Shown: positions 47,215-56,843, counted from the first letter of the stretch. The stretch: 64,000 nucleotides of DNA from Pectobacterium carotovorum (GCF_033898505.1 NZ_JAXAFK010000003.1:310001-374000); one strand, 5' to 3'. The notes: generated by a model not told the origin, from the sequence alone. Translations and numbers: made by a program.

Positions 47215-47526
47215 TTACAGTAAAGCGGCAATCAGATAAAAAGCCAGCATACTCAAGAGCACCGCGACCACAATATTCCTGATAAAAAAGGAAATCACGA
47301 CACTCACAATAGCACCGAGAAAATACGGATTATCAGGAAATGCGCGAATCACGCCGTGTTCCATCAAGATAATTGGCCCACAAATCGCAGTGAGTAAGCA
47401 TGGCGCGGAATACTTTAATGCACGATGGAGTAAAACGGGAATTTTTACCGGCACCGCAGGTTCAAGAAAAATATAGCGATTAAAAAACACGATCCCTGCC
47501 AGAACGAATATCAATAACCAGCTCAT
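47215..47526 (-). CDS. azlD: AzlD-family branched-chain amino acid export subunit
   Basis: A 103-residue protein with four predicted membrane segments, matching the AzlD family (APCLLTAICGPIIL, FFIRNIVVAVLLSMLAFYL). AzlC and AzlD form an exporter for branched-chain or related amino acids. It overlaps azlC by 4 bp. Its position after leuD on the other strand is convergent with the leu operon. The substrate is inferred from the family only. Confidence 0.85.
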   Translation of the reverse strand: MSWLLIFVLAGIVFFNRYIFLEPAVPVKIPVLLHRALKYSAPCLLTAICGPIILMEHGVIRAFPDNPYFLGAIVSVVISFFIRNIVVAVLLSMLAFYLIAALL

Positions 47527-48257
47527 TTTTCTTCCTTAAGTACAGATGCGATGAACACAGAGAAAAACATGCCGCCGACACCGGCAATAGCAATAGCACC
47601 GTCTACCTTGAAATAGCTCAATAGCATCGACAACAGCAGAGAAAACAGGACGCCAGAGAAGGTACTGATCTTCTTTATCATCGGTACAACGATGGTGATA
47701 AACGTGGCAACGATAGAATAATCAAGGTGATACTTATCCAAATCGGGTACAGATGAGGCCATGACCACGCCAAGAATACTGAAGATATTCCAGAAAATAT
47801 AAAAGGTGAAACCCGCACCGATTAAATAGCTGGTGCTAACGTTGTTCTTCCTGTCTTTCTTTTCACTGAGAGCAAAAAGCTCATCCGATAATAAAAACCC
47901 GATCGGAAGCCGTTTTCTTAATGTCAACGTTGAAACGTATTCACGCAGCGTCAAGCCATATATCAGGTGCTGTGCGGTAATAAAAAAAACGGAGATTAAT
48001 AGCGTCGCGACATTCGCCCCGGACATCAGTAAACCTAACGAGACGAGCTGCGCAGCTCCCGCGAAAATAATCGCGGACATCCCGATACTTTGCCCGACGG
48101 ATAATCCCGATTGAATTGCCATGGAACCAGCCAGAATGCCCCAGGGTACTACAGATAAACAAAGCGGAAGCATTTCAACCACGCCAGTCATAAAATGCTT
48201 CCACGGACTAACGGTGTCTTTTGATTCAGACGATGAACGGGCTACGGTGTTTTCCAT
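47523..48257 (-). CDS. azlC: AzlC-family branched-chain amino acid export subunit
   Basis: A polytopic membrane protein of about 244 residues from ATG 48257 (MENTVARSSSESKDTVSPWKHFM...), with the AzlC core MLPLCLSVVPWGILAGSMAIQSGLSVGQSIGMSAIIFAGAAQL and SVFFITAQHLIYGLTLREYV. The frame is open further up to 48362, but that part overlaps a repeat remnant and is unlike the family. No strong ribosome site is visible at either ATG 48257 or 48275, so the start is uncertain. Confidence 0.82.
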   Translation of the reverse strand: MENTVARSSSESKDTVSPWKHFMTGVVEMLPLCLSVVPWGILAGSMAIQSGLSVGQSIGMSAIIFAGAAQLVSLGLLMSGANVATLLISVFFITAQHLIYGLTLREYVSTLTLRKRLPIGFLLSDELFALSEKKDRKNNVSTSYLIGAGFTFYIFWNIFSILGVVMASSVPDLDKYHLDYSIVATFITIVVPMIKKISTFSGVLFSLLLSMLLSYFKVDGAIAIAGVGGMFFSVFIASVLKEEK

Positions 48258-48362
48258 ATAACATTGCACTACCATAAAAAATATCGATAGCGGAAAACTA
48301 ACAAAACGTTTTTTAAGAGTATTGGATGAATTTGCTGCGCCCCAGAATAGAGGACGAGTCAC

Positions 48363-48399
48363 GCAGCCAACGCACAGGCAACTTGAAGTATGACGGGTT
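48363..48399. repeat. solo end of the type B palindromic repeat
   Basis: This 37-bp stretch matches the right end of the large element at 62222-62557 (copy at 62519-62555) with about three differences: GCAGCCAACGCACAGGCAAC followed by TTGAAGTATGACGGGTTA. It lies between azlC and its likely regulator, and its outer edge coincides with the TAA stop of the araC-type gene. Confidence 0.85.
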
Positions 48400-49234
48400 A
48401 TTGGTTGCCTTTAGCAAACTCGCCCGGCGTCAGCCCCAAAGAATTTTTGAAATGACGATGGAAGTGGCTTTGATCGGTAAAACCGCACCGTACGGAAACA
48501 TCGAGGATCGCATCACCTTTACGCAACAATGCCTTCGCTTTGCGCAGACGAGCCTGGATCAAATAGGCATGAGGCGTAATCCCCACCACCGCTTTAAACT
48601 GTCGCAAGAAGTGCCACACACTGAGTTCGGCCAACGCTGCCAATTCAACGAGAGCCAGCTCTCTCTCGGGATAGCTGTCTATGAAGGCTTTAACATTCAG
48701 TATATTTTGGGTCGCAACAGGCAGCATCTGTGGCGTCAGACGCGTCTTGCTATAGCGCATCGTCAGCCAGGTTAATGACGACAACAGCAGCGTTTCTTTC
48801 AATAACATATTGCCCGGCTGAGCAAGCATATTGAACGTCATGAGCAACTGATCCGACAGTCCTGGGTCGTGAACAACGGCGTCGGGGAACCACGGAATGG
48901 AATCCTTTGAGCGTTGCAGTTCCTGATTAATCGAGCGAAAAAGATCGGGATGCGGATAAATGGCGCGATAGGCCCAGCCGGTTTCGACCTCCGAACTCCC
49001 CGTGTGCACATCGTCCGCATTCACCAGAATGATGTCGCCTTTGGGTGCAACGTGCTCTGCACCAGAGCGATAAAAACGCTGAGCGCCCTGCTCAATCACG
49101 CTGATGCAATACGTATCATGCACATGACGAGGAAAGCGCTGCTGATAGTACTGTGCCTGCAACATATCCAGCCCGCCGAGCGCCTCCAGATGTCTGAAGT
49201 GTGTCTGCTCTTGCACTATCGGCTTTTTATGCAC
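48398..49234 (-). CDS. AraC-family regulator next to azlCD
   Basis: A 278-residue protein: cupin-like AraC_binding domain (PRHVHDTYCISVIEQGAQRFYRSGAEHVAPKGDIILVNADDVHTG, residues about 35-80) and a C-terminal pair of HTH motifs (ALAELSVWHFLRQFKAVVGITPHAYLIQARLRKAKALL, and SVRCGFTDQSHFHRHFKNSLGLTPGEFAK). It precedes azlCD on the same strand, the usual position for a regulator of AzlCD-type exporters. The stop codon coincides with the end of a repeat remnant. The effector is unknown. Confidence 0.88.
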   Translation of the reverse strand: MHKKPIVQEQTHFRHLEALGGLDMLQAQYYQQRFPRHVHDTYCISVIEQGAQRFYRSGAEHVAPKGDIILVNADDVHTGSSEVETGWAYRAIYPHPDLFRSINQELQRSKDSIPWFPDAVVHDPGLSDQLLMTFNMLAQPGNMLLKETLLLSSLTWLTMRYSKTRLTPQMLPVATQNILNVKAFIDSYPERELALVELAALAELSVWHFLRQFKAVVGITPHAYLIQARLRKAKALLRKGDAILDVSVRCGFTDQSHFHRHFKNSLGLTPGEFAKGNQ

Positions 49235-49373
49235 GCGTTAACCCTCTTATCGTTTGTACAAAATTGCTCTGGCAGAGAAGCGACATAGGCATACTTCTTT
49301 ATAGCCATAAACAGCGTACCTGTTCACTGATTCTATCAGAAGCGGATTCATATCCCATGCTGGAAAAAACAGC

Positions 49374-49402
49374 GAAAAAAAGCCAGCGACAAAGCCGCTG
49401 GC
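49374..49402 (-). terminator. intrinsic terminator after the chemoreceptor gene
   Basis: On the minus strand GCCAGCG (49402-49396) pairs with CGCTGGC (49388-49382) and is followed by eight T. It lies 36 bp past the chemoreceptor stop. The same stem sequence recurs in the SgrS terminator at 52654-52676. Confidence 0.9.
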
Positions 49403-49438
49403 CACGAGATGGTGATGCTTATCTTTTTATCAATCGGG

Positions 49439-51058
49439 TTACATCAGATGAAACCGGGACACCCCAAGATTCAACCGCTCGGCCTGCTGCTCCAACGAAG
49501 CGGCAGACGAAGAAGCCTCCAGCACCAGCGTTGCGTTCTGTTGCGTGACACGATCCATTTCTGATATCGCTAATGACACCTGATTAATACCGCTGCTTTG
49601 TTCATCAGACGCCAGCGCGATCTCATTAATAATGCGGGTAACGTTATTAATTTCAGAGACAATCTCGGCCATCGCTTTACCCGCTTCGGATGCCAGCGTC
49701 GTTCCTTCCGTCACTCTGGTTTCGGATTCTTTAATCAGCGCGGCAATTTCCGTTGCGGCGTTAGCCGAGCGCTGTGCCAGATTACGCACTTCTCCTGCGA
49801 CTACTGCGAAGCCTTTGCCCTGCTCGCCCGCTCTGGCTGCTTCAACCGCCGCATTCAGCGCCAGAATATTGGTCTGGAATGCAATCCCGTTAATGAGCGC
49901 GATAATCTCAGAAATTTTGTCTGAACTTCTGGCAATGTCCGCCATCGATCCCACAACCTGTTCCACAATGTTGCCACCGTTCACCGCTTTGGCTGAGGTA
50001 TCCGTCGCCACCTCGCTGGCATGGTGTGCATTATCGGTATTCTGCTTCACCGCAGCCGTAAGCTGCTCCATACTGGCCGCCGTTTCCGCCAGCGCGGCAG
50101 CCTGCTGTTCCGTCCGTGCAGACAAATCCGTATTGCCGACGGCGATTTTCGTCGAACTGCTGTGAATCGACTCTGCACTGTCGCGTACCGAACCAACCGT
50201 TTCCGAGAGTGAATCCTGCATTTGCTGGATATTGTTCCCCAGAATGCCGATTTCATTTCTTCCCACATCCACACTCGCGCGCGTTAAGTCCCCGTGCGCA
50301 ATCGCCTGTATGCGTGACACCCAATACTGCACTGGGTTAATAATAACCCGACGAATTAATAAGAACGTCATGCCCGTCAATATGATGGCTAAAATAAAAG
50401 CACCCGTCATGAGCGTATATCCCAGGGTGGAATTCCTTTCTGCCGTCACATTAATATTTTTTGCCATCTCAACCCGATAAAGATAAGACGCTTTCAACGG
50501 CACATCATAGTCATCATCCAATTTAGACATTACCGTCGACTCAAACGCATTGAGCTCTTCGACATTCCCTTTTTTCGCTATGTCAAACATGGGTTTGATC
50601 CCGCGCTCAACATAATCTCTATAACGCGCTTTTAATTCATTATCGCGAGCGAGTTCGACATCGGAACGAACCGATCTATTTTGATACCCATTAAACATTT
50701 GCTGAGACAGCGACAGGCGTTCTTCTGCGGCTTTCATACTGGCGTTATAGTTATCAGTAAGGCCATTGCGTAAATGATTCACAGCATGGAGCAAATTCAT
50801 ACGCGCTGCACGCATGTGATTCGCACTATCCACTAACTCCATTCGCACATTCAATTCCAGCGTAGAGTCATTTAACGACAGTTCAGCCTGCTTAAGAAAA
50901 TACGATGATGTGGAGATCGCCAAGGCAAAAAGCAGTAAAACACCAGAAAAAACAACGATAAAAAGTGGAGTCAGTTTGATGTTATGCAATCCGGAAGCGG
51001 AATGCCGTGATTCTGGTTTTTCGTAAATCGCTATTGACTGGTAAGGGGCATCGCTCAT
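49439..51058 (-). CDS. methyl-accepting chemotaxis protein
   Basis: Transmembrane chemoreceptor of about 539 residues. TM1 near residues 30-50 ([21 protein letters not shown]), a periplasmic four-helix-type sensor of about 150 residues, TM2 ([24 protein letters not shown]), HAMP ([23 protein letters not shown]), and a methyl-accepting coiled coil with the conserved hairpin tip [42 protein letters not shown]. It ends RFHLM, with no CheR-binding NWETF pentapeptide. Starts at TTG 51082 and ATG 51070 are also possible; ATG 51058 has GGA at good spacing. The ligand is unknown. Confidence 0.92.
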   Translation of the reverse strand: MSDAPYQSIAIYEKPESRHSASGLHNIKLTPLFIVVFSGVLLLFALAISTSSYFLKQAELSLNDSTLELNVRMELVDSANHMRAARMNLLHAVNHLRNGLTDNYNASMKAAEERLSLSQQMFNGYQNRSVRSDVELARDNELKARYRDYVERGIKPMFDIAKKGNVEELNAFESTVMSKLDDDYDVPLKASYLYRVEMAKNINVTAERNSTLGYTLMTGAFILAIILTGMTFLLIRRVIINPVQYWVSRIQAIAHGDLTRASVDVGRNEIGILGNNIQQMQDSLSETVGSVRDSAESIHSSSTKIAVGNTDLSARTEQQAAALAETAASMEQLTAAVKQNTDNAHHASEVATDTSAKAVNGGNIVEQVVGSMADIARSSDKISEIIALINGIAFQTNILALNAAVEAARAGEQGKGFAVVAGEVRNLAQRSANAATEIAALIKESETRVTEGTTLASEAGKAMAEIVSEINNVTRIINEIALASDEQSSGINQVSLAISEMDRVTQQNATLVLEASSSAASLEQQAERLNLGVSRFHLM

Positions 51059-51737
<679 letters not shown>

Positions 51738-51965
51738 ATGAAAAAACACCCAAACAAGCATATTCAGGCAGCCATTGAATACGCATTAGCGCAGGGCTGG
51801 CATTTTTATCCCAGCAACGGGCATGCATTTGGCAGGCTTATCTGCGGCACGCCGGACCACAGTACCCATATGATGAGTATTTGGTCCACGCCATCAGTCC
51901 CGGAAAATCACGCAAAGCAAATCCGCCGCAACGTCGATAACTGCCTGACAATATTGAAACAATAG
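51738..51965 (+). CDS. small HicA-like protein, possible toxin
   Basis: A 75-residue protein not assigned to a named gene. It is basic at the start, followed by LAQGWHFYPSNGHAFGRLICGTPDHSTHMMSIWSTPSVPENHAKQIRRNVDNCL. The SNGHAFGR segment resembles the conserved Gly-x-His region of HicA mRNA interferases, with beta-strands on either side, but the similarity is by pattern only. No Shine-Dalgarno is visible and the predicted leader is about 8 bases, so it may be nearly leaderless. Followed after 28 bp by a gene for a larger DNA-binding protein; together they look like a toxin-antitoxin cassette. The toxin function is inference. Confidence 0.6.
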   Translation: MKKHPNKHIQAAIEYALAQGWHFYPSNGHAFGRLICGTPDHSTHMMSIWSTPSVPENHAKQIRRNVDNCLTILKQ

Positions 51966-51993
51966 AAGATATATACGGCTTACCGAGGAATTT

Positions 51994-52554
51994 ATGACAA
52001 CATATCACTTTTCTCTCACGCTAGCGGGCGTTTCCGCAGATACGGCTGGGCTGGAAGATGCGCTTTTTGCCAGCGGCTGCGGCGACGCTCTGATCTGCTT
52101 CTATGGCAGCGCCGTCTATCTCGAATTTGATCGAGAAAGTCCCCGTTTTTCTACCGCGGTCATCAGCGCTATTCATGATATCGAGTCCGCAGGCATTCAG
52201 GCCAGAGTCCACTCCGTCGATGCAGCCTGGGTTGGGATCAGTGATATCGCGGCCTTGTCCGCGCTGTCGCGTCAGGCGATTGCGCTTCTCAAAGATGGAA
52301 AACGCGGTACGGGTGATTTCCCCTCTCCAGTCCAACGCTTGCGCGGTACATCGCCGCTGTGGGAATGGAGCGATGTCGCCGACTGGCTGGCCAAACAAAA
52401 AAAAATCCCACAAGAGTTAGCCGACAACGCCCGGGAGCTTGCCACGATTAATCTGGCCTTACAGATACGCAATGCACGCCAGCAGGACGAATTGGCACGT
52501 TATTGTGCACTGCTCAGCGAAGGCAAGCCGTTACGTGAACAAATCATTACTTGA
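51994..52554 (+). CDS. HTH DNA-binding protein paired with the HicA-like protein
   Basis: A 186-residue protein in two parts. Residues 1-80 form a small alpha/beta domain (FSLTLAGVS, LEDALFASGCGDALICFYGSAVYLEFDRES, AVISAIHDIESAG). Residues about 80-130 form a MerR/excisionase-like winged HTH (VGISDIAALSALSRQAIALLKDGKRGTGDFPSPVQRLRGTSPLWEWSDVADWL). A helical tail follows. GAGG lies 9 bases before the ATG, so translation should be efficient compared with the first gene. As the DNA-binding partner it is the natural candidate for the antitoxin and for binding the palindrome upstream. No experimentally named family is recognised. Confidence 0.7.
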   Translation: MTTYHFSLTLAGVSADTAGLEDALFASGCGDALICFYGSAVYLEFDRESPRFSTAVISAIHDIESAGIQARVHSVDAAWVGISDIAALSALSRQAIALLKDGKRGTGDFPSPVQRLRGTSPLWEWSDVADWLAKQKKIPQELADNARELATINLALQIRNARQQDELARYCALLSEGKPLREQIIT

Positions 52555-52647
52555 CCAACGCTGCTGATATCCTCTTGCCATACAAACTCTTCATAAGAAA
52601 CCCAAAATGCCGCAATCACCCAAAATATGGCGGCAGGTAAGCACCAT

Positions 52648-52676
52648 AAAAAAAGCCAGCGAAAAATTCGCTGGCT
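52648..52676 (-). terminator. Rho-independent terminator of SgrS
   Basis: AGCCAGCGAA/TTCGCTGGCT form a 10-bp stem with a 3-base loop, followed on the minus strand by seven T. The 3' poly-U tail is also the expected Hfq-binding end. Confidence 0.93.
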
Positions 52677-52693
52677 GGTGAAACATCACCATT

Positions 52694-52766
52694 ACTCAGA
52701 ATACATTGTTTTACTAAGAATAAATTGTTTACCCAGAATAAATTGTTTACTCAGAATAAATTGTTT
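52694..52766 (-). repeat. four tandem 18-19-bp repeats inside SgrS
   Basis: Plus-strand units: 52694-52712 (19 bp), 52713-52730, 52731-52748 and 52749-52766; the last is ACTCAGAATAAATTGTTT. They differ at one to three positions. The unit nearest the terminator runs into the ptsG-pairing region, so part of that region (CTGAGTA and near-copies CTGGGTA, CTTAGTA) is repeated upstream. Confidence 0.92.
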
Positions 52767-52774
52767 CGCACCAC

Positions 52775-52939
52775 CTAGAGCCAATGACGGTACTCGTCCT
52801 CAGGCATGTCTTTCAGGTGCCACTGCGTCGCCTGCTGCAATAATGCAATGCGCTGTTGGGTAGACATCCACCGAAACCACTTCGCTTTACAGGTCGATAA
52901 GTAGGTTTGATAGAACTGGTACAAACGGGAAATCGCCAT
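52775..52939 (-). CDS. sgrT: SgrT, small protein encoded within SgrS
   Basis: A 54-residue protein translated from SgrS: begins MAISRLYQFYQTYLSTCKAK, then WFRWMSTQQRIALLQQATQW and a short acidic tail. It aligns with E. coli SgrT (FYQHYF..., W.RWLS.PQR..ML, QW), which inhibits the PtsG glucose transporter. ATG 52939 has an excellent AGAGGAGGTGG site. An in-frame extension to 53110 would overlap sgrR and is rejected. It is longer than E. coli SgrT (43 residues) at both ends. Confidence 0.88.
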   Translation of the reverse strand: MAISRLYQFYQTYLSTCKAKWFRWMSTQQRIALLQQATQWHLKDMPEDEYRHWL

Positions 52940-53029
52940 AAGCCACCTCCTCTCTTTCCTTGTTGGAAAGTATCGACGTAATATAGGGAAAGATAAATTG
53001 ATGACTTTAGCGCAGGGAGTTCCTCTTTT

Positions 53030-54688
53030 ATGTCTTCCCCTCGATTGCAACAACAGTTCATCCGCCTGTGGCAACACTTTCAGGGGCAAACCACCGACAC
53101 TACGCTGCAAGAGCTAACTGGGGTGTTGAATTGTTCCCGCCGCCATATCCGTTCACTGCTGAACGCGATGCAGCAGGAAGGCTGGCTCGTCTGGCAGGCC
53201 GAAGCCGGAAGGGGAAAACGCTCTCAGCTATCGTTTGTGTATACCGGATTAGCGCTACAGCAGCAGCGCGCCGAGGATCTGCTGGAACAGGATCGCATTG
53301 AGCAACTGGTGCAGTTGGTCGGTGATAAAGAAGCGGTACGCCAGATGTTACTTGCCCATCTTGGACGGAGTTTCCGGCAGGGAAAACATATTCTGCGTAT
53401 TCTCTATTACCGCCCATTACGCAACCTGCAACCCGGTTCGGCGCTGCGCCGTTCAGAAATGCATATCGCGCGGCAAATTTTTAGCGGGCTGACCAATATA
53501 AATGAGGAAAATGGGGAACTGAAACCCGATCTTGCTCATCATTGGCAAATGCTGGCACCGCTGCACTGGCGCTTTTATCTGCGTCCGGCTATCCGCTTTC
53601 ATCACGGTCGTGAACTGACGATGGACGACGTCATTGCCTCCCTCACGCGTCTCACCGCATGGCCGCAGTTTTCGCATCTTGAATCTGTCACGTCACCAAT
53701 GCCGTTTGTGATTGATATCAGGCTGAGCAGCCCGGATAAGTGGCTGCCGTGGCTATTGGGCAGCGTGCACGCCATGATTTTGCCGCAGGAATGGCAAACG
53801 CTGCCGGATTTTTCCCAACACCCGATTGGTACTGGCCCTTACGCCGTGGTGCGTAATAACAGCAATCAACTGAAGATTCGCGCCTTCGATGATTATTTTG
53901 GCTACCGGGCGCTGATTGATGAGGTCAACATCTGGGTCCTCCCGGACGAACCGGAAGAAATGCCGGTCTCCGTCCAGTTTCAGTCCGACGATTCTCGCCA
54001 TGAACAGCTGGAAAGCCGGATGGAAGAAGGCTGCTATTTCCTGCTGTTCGATAAGCGTTCACCGCTGGCCAAACGCCCGGAGATCCGCCGTTGGCTCTGG
54101 CAGGTCTTTAACCCGATTTCGCTACTCAGCCACGCTGATGACAGCCACCAGCGTGACTGGTCCCCCGCTTACAGTCTGCTGCCACGCTGGCATCATCACC
54201 ATCCAGACGAACGCCAGCCTATTCCCGCAGGGCTGGCGCAGGTTACGCTGACTTTTTATCATGAACACCCTGAATACCGGATATTAAGCGAGATCATGCG
54301 CACGCTGCTGGCACAGCACGGCGTCACACTGCGTGTCCAGACGGTCAGCTACGAAGACTGGTATCAGGGTAACGCCGAGAGCGATATCTGGTTTAGCAGC
54401 GTGAACTGCTATTTGCCGCTCGAATTCTCTCTGTTCGCGATGCTCTACGAACTCCCACTGGTGCAGCACTGTCTGGATGACGATCTGCACGCGGATGCAC
54501 AGCAGTGGCGTAATCATTCGCTGCCGATGGCGGAATGGTGTGAAAAGTTGATTGCCAGCGGTCAACTGCACCCTCTGCTGCACCACTGGCTGCAACTTCA
54601 GGGGCAGCGCAGTATGCGCGGCGTCAGGATGAATATGCTGGGCTGGTTTGATTTTAAATCCGCCTGGTTTGCACCGCCGGAACGCTGA
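53030..54688 (+). CDS. sgrR: SgrR, activator of sgrS
   Basis: A 552-residue cytoplasmic regulator that senses sugar-phosphate stress. The N-terminal winged HTH ([42 protein letters not shown]) is followed by a solute-binding-protein-like domain ([20 protein letters not shown]..., [38 protein letters not shown]). The start is divergent from sgrS with about 57 bp between, where SgrR should bind. The last 15 codons and stop are duplicated 2.3 kb downstream as a direct repeat. Confidence 0.95.
   Translation: MSSPRLQQQFIRLWQHFQGQTTDTTLQELTGVLNCSRRHIRSLLNAMQQEGWLVWQAEAGRGKRSQLSFVYTGLALQQQRAEDLLEQDRIEQLVQLVGDKEAVRQMLLAHLGRSFRQGKHILRILYYRPLRNLQPGSALRRSEMHIARQIFSGLTNINEENGELKPDLAHHWQMLAPLHWRFYLRPAIRFHHGRELTMDDVIASLTRLTAWPQFSHLESVTSPMPFVIDIRLSSPDKWLPWLLGSVHAMILPQEWQTLPDFSQHPIGTGPYAVVRNNSNQLKIRAFDDYFGYRALIDEVNIWVLPDEPEEMPVSVQFQSDDSRHEQLESRMEEGCYFLLFDKRSPLAKRPEIRRWLWQVFNPISLLSHADDSHQRDWSPAYSLLPRWHHHHPDERQPIPAGLAQVTLTFYHEHPEYRILSEIMRTLLAQHGVTLRVQTVSYEDWYQGNAESDIWFSSVNCYLPLEFSLFAMLYELPLVQHCLDDDLHADAQQWRNHSLPMAEWCEKLIASGQLHPLLHHWLQLQGQRSMRGVRMNMLGWFDFKSAWFAPPER
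54640..54688 (+). repeat. left copy of the 49-bp direct repeat (3' end of sgrR)
   Basis: This stretch, GGGCTGGTTTGATTTTAAAT continuing to AACGCTGA, encodes the C-terminus and stop of SgrR. It recurs at 56932-56980 with two differences, exactly 2292 bp downstream. Confidence 0.95.
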
Positions 54689-54701
54689 CTGTCTCTGAAA
54701 A

Positions 54702-54731
54702 AGTGCGGGGCCAAGTGAATCGCGCCGCACT
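54702..54731 (-). terminator. bidirectional terminator between sgrR and the NmrA-like gene
   Basis: AGTGCGG (54702-54708) and CCGCACT (54725-54731) form a 7-bp stem with a 16-base loop. On the minus strand it is followed by TTTTTC; on the plus strand by a T-rich stretch (CTTCTGTCTATTTTT). Confidence 0.75.
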
Positions 54732-54738
54732 CTTCTGT

Positions 54739-55668
54739 CTATTTTTGCACATGCATCCGTAAAAAATGCTCGACATCAACCGTCTCGTAACCGGTACGTT
54801 CATTGAACGTACCGGATTTGTCCCACCACATTCCCTCTCCCAAAGCAAACGCTGCCCGATAGCGCGCCATTACGTCATCTGGAGCAACCTTCAAATCCGT
54901 ACGCAGTTTGTCCAGAGTCCACACGTCCTTCTTAAACACTTTCCCCGTCACACGTTCAACGACATCGGCAAGTTGCCCGTATGAGATCGTGTCACCTGCC
55001 ACGTAGACAACCTCATTAGCCAATCGGGGTTCAGCCAGCAAAATTTCCGTAGTGAGCCAGCCAATGTCCTCGGGGATCGTCACTGTCACTTTGGTATCCC
55101 AACTTCCCAAGGCGTGAAGGGTTTCACGTTCCAGATCCACCACGTCAAAAGCAGGCTCAAACAGGAAGCTCGTGAACATGCCGGTCGAAACGATCACCCA
55201 TTCGGTACTCAGTTGGCTGCGTAGCAGCTGCCTTACGTCGTACTGTTCATCGAAAACCGGATGGCCACTGTTCCGACCAACGACATCGTAGTCAACACCG
55301 AACTGCCAAGGGAAATAGCGCGCAACGTTAGCAGCCAACACCGCTCTGGTTATTTTCAACTGAGTGCCCGGCCCTGCCACAAATCCCGAACAATTCAATA
55401 CCGTCTTATAATTCCTGAAAAGCTCTGTCAGGGCGTGTTCATCAGAAACCAGGTCGAATCCCACAACGTCAATCCCTAGCGCACGGAGTTCGGTCAGTCT
55501 TGCCCTATCATGCACCGATGGATCGTTAATTGTGTCTGGCGAGACGAGTGCCGTAACCGACAACTGCGAGGCTCGGGCACGCGGTGCGAGAGCACGCAAT
55601 ACCGCCATACCAAGCTGTCCTGCGCCAAGCACAAGAATATCTTTCAACTCTGTTCCGCTGTCATTCAT
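54739..55668 (-). CDS. NmrA-like NAD(P)-dependent reductase/sensor
   Basis: A 309-residue atypical short-chain dehydrogenase. The dinucleotide-binding motif is VLGAGQLGMAVLRAL at about 13-27, followed by FDLVSDEHALTELFRNYKTVLNCSGF, PWQFGVDYD, and DEQYDVRQLLRSQLSTEWVIVSTGMFTSFL. It resembles the isoflavone reductase/aromatic alcohol reductase branch of NmrA proteins, lacking a classical YxxxK. Divergent from a LysR regulator, so probably controlled by it. It lies inside an islet bounded by a direct repeat. The substrate is unknown. Confidence 0.82.
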   Translation of the reverse strand: MNDSGTELKDILVLGAGQLGMAVLRALAPRARASQLSVTALVSPDTINDPSVHDRARLTELRALGIDVVGFDLVSDEHALTELFRNYKTVLNCSGFVAGPGTQLKITRAVLAANVARYFPWQFGVDYDVVGRNSGHPVFDEQYDVRQLLRSQLSTEWVIVSTGMFTSFLFEPAFDVVDLERETLHALGSWDTKVTVTIPEDIGWLTTEILLAEPRLANEVVYVAGDTISYGQLADVVERVTGKVFKKDVWTLDKLRTDLKVAPDDVMARYRAAFALGEGMWWDKSGTFNERTGYETVDVEHFLRMHVQK

Positions 55669-55842
55669 CTCTTAATTCCTTAAAAATTTCAAATTATCTC
55701 TATCAAAGGGAGTGGTAAGCATCCCCGCGCATGTCGTGTTTCAACCTGTCTCTGTTTTTTCCACACAGTTTGAAACGTGGGAAAATCCGAATAACGGGTG
55801 TTATGTTATACAAAAATGCGCGCATGATAAGATTCAGCCACA

Positions 55843-55879
55843 TCACTTAATAATTTGATTTTTTCAAACAATTAAGTGA
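55843..55879. promoter_or_regulatory. 37-bp palindrome in the reductase/LysR divergent region
   Basis: TCACTTAAT...ATTAAGTGA arms (55843-55851 and 55871-55879) enclose a second inverted pair TTTGA/TCAAA (55854-55858 and 55864-55868) around five T. It is 58 bp before the LysR ATG and about 175 bp from the reductase start, a plausible regulator-binding site; as RNA it would form a hairpin. Confidence 0.7.
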
Positions 55880-55937
55880 TATGGTCGCCTTATCAACGAG
55901 CACAACGTTTCATCGCAAAATAGGAAGACATCATCGA

Positions 55938-56843
55938 ATGGATCGATTTCAAGCTATGGAAATATTCATCCGTGTAGTCGATGCGGGTAGTTTCAAAAAA
56001 GCGGCAGAAACAATGCATGTTCTGCCATCCACCGTCACGCGCAGTATCAAGGAACTTGAATCACACCTTGGGGCGCGGCTGCTCAACCGCACGACGCGAG
56101 CACTCAGTATTACGGATGTTGGCCTGCGCTATTACGACAGTTGCAAAGCGATCTTGCGTGACGTGTACGAAGTGGAAAACATGACGGCACAGCAAAAGGA
56201 AGAAGTGCATGGGACGATCAGAATCGGGGCGACGCCTTCTCTGGTCAAAAACTTCCTTATTCCAGCACTGTCCGGCTTCTGTGAGCGCTATCCGGGAATA
56301 AAGTTGGACTTCCAGTTGGGTGATGCCACGGTGGATATCGTTCAGAATGGTATCGATTGCGTCATTAGAACCGGAGAACCACCGTTATCGCGCTTGGTCG
56401 CACGCCACCTCGGTACGTTCCATTGGTATATTTGCGCGTCTCCACGCTATCTTGAACAGCATGGACACCCAACAACGTTAGCGTCGCTCAACAAGCACGC
56501 CGCAGTAGGATATATCCACAGCCGGACAGGTCGTTCAACTCGCTGGGATTTTCACGATGGAACGCGCACCGTAGCGATTCCAATAGCAGCACAGATCAGC
56601 GTAAATGACACCGATGCCTATGTTACCGCGGGTGTAGCCGGTCTGGGGCTAATACGCATTGCCAGCTATATGGTGCGCCAGCAACTTGCTGATGGACATC
56701 TTGTCAGGCTACTTCCTGATATCGATGCCCCGCTTGAACCTATTTTCATTCTCTACCCACAAAGCCGCCACCTCTCGCCCGCGATCCGCGCCTTTATCGA
56801 CTGGTGTACAGCGCTAATCGAACAAGAGTCAGCAAAATGGTGA
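55938..56843 (+). CDS. LysR-family regulator
   Basis: A 301-residue LTTR. N-terminal HTH MDRFQAMEIFIRVVDAGSFKKAAETMHVLPSTVTRSIKELESHLGARLLNRTTR, then the substrate-binding-like domain (GTIRIGATPSLVKNFLIPALSGFCERYPGIKLDFQLGDATVDIVQNGIDCVIRTGEPP). It belongs to the group whose core starts MDRF. ATG 55938 has AGGAAG 10 bases upstream; the earlier in-frame ATG at 55881 would add 19 unconserved residues. It likely controls the divergent NmrA-like gene. Confidence 0.88.
   Translation: MDRFQAMEIFIRVVDAGSFKKAAETMHVLPSTVTRSIKELESHLGARLLNRTTRALSITDVGLRYYDSCKAILRDVYEVENMTAQQKEEVHGTIRIGATPSLVKNFLIPALSGFCERYPGIKLDFQLGDATVDIVQNGIDCVIRTGEPPLSRLVARHLGTFHWYICASPRYLEQHGHPTTLASLNKHAAVGYIHSRTGRSTRWDFHDGTRTVAIPIAAQISVNDTDAYVTAGVAGLGLIRIASYMVRQQLADGHLVRLLPDIDAPLEPIFILYPQSRHLSPAIRAFIDWCTALIEQESAKW

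Larger units (their letters stand above)
52648..52972 (-). ncRNA. sgrS: SgrS, glucose-phosphate stress small RNA
   Basis: Divergent from sgrR and ending in a T7-tailed hairpin, in the E. coli order. On the minus strand the segment at 52699-52687 reads CTGAGTAATGGTG, matching 12 of 13 bases of the SgrS region that pairs with ptsG mRNA (CTGAGTATTGGTG). It is followed by the small GGTG/CACC hairpin and the terminator AGCCAGCGAA/TTCGCTGGCT. SgrT is encoded in the 5' half. The 5' end is estimated from TATATT at 52985-52980 and is uncertain. About 325 nt, longer than the 227 nt of E. coli because of an inserted tandem repeat. Confidence 0.9.

Noticed and set aside
49632..50165. 177-codon open frame on the plus strand
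   Set aside because: Antisense to the conserved signalling domain of the chemoreceptor; Ala/Ser-rich without a start signal.
52694..52766. Possible CRISPR-like array
   Set aside because: Units are directly adjacent with no spacers, and they lie inside SgrS.
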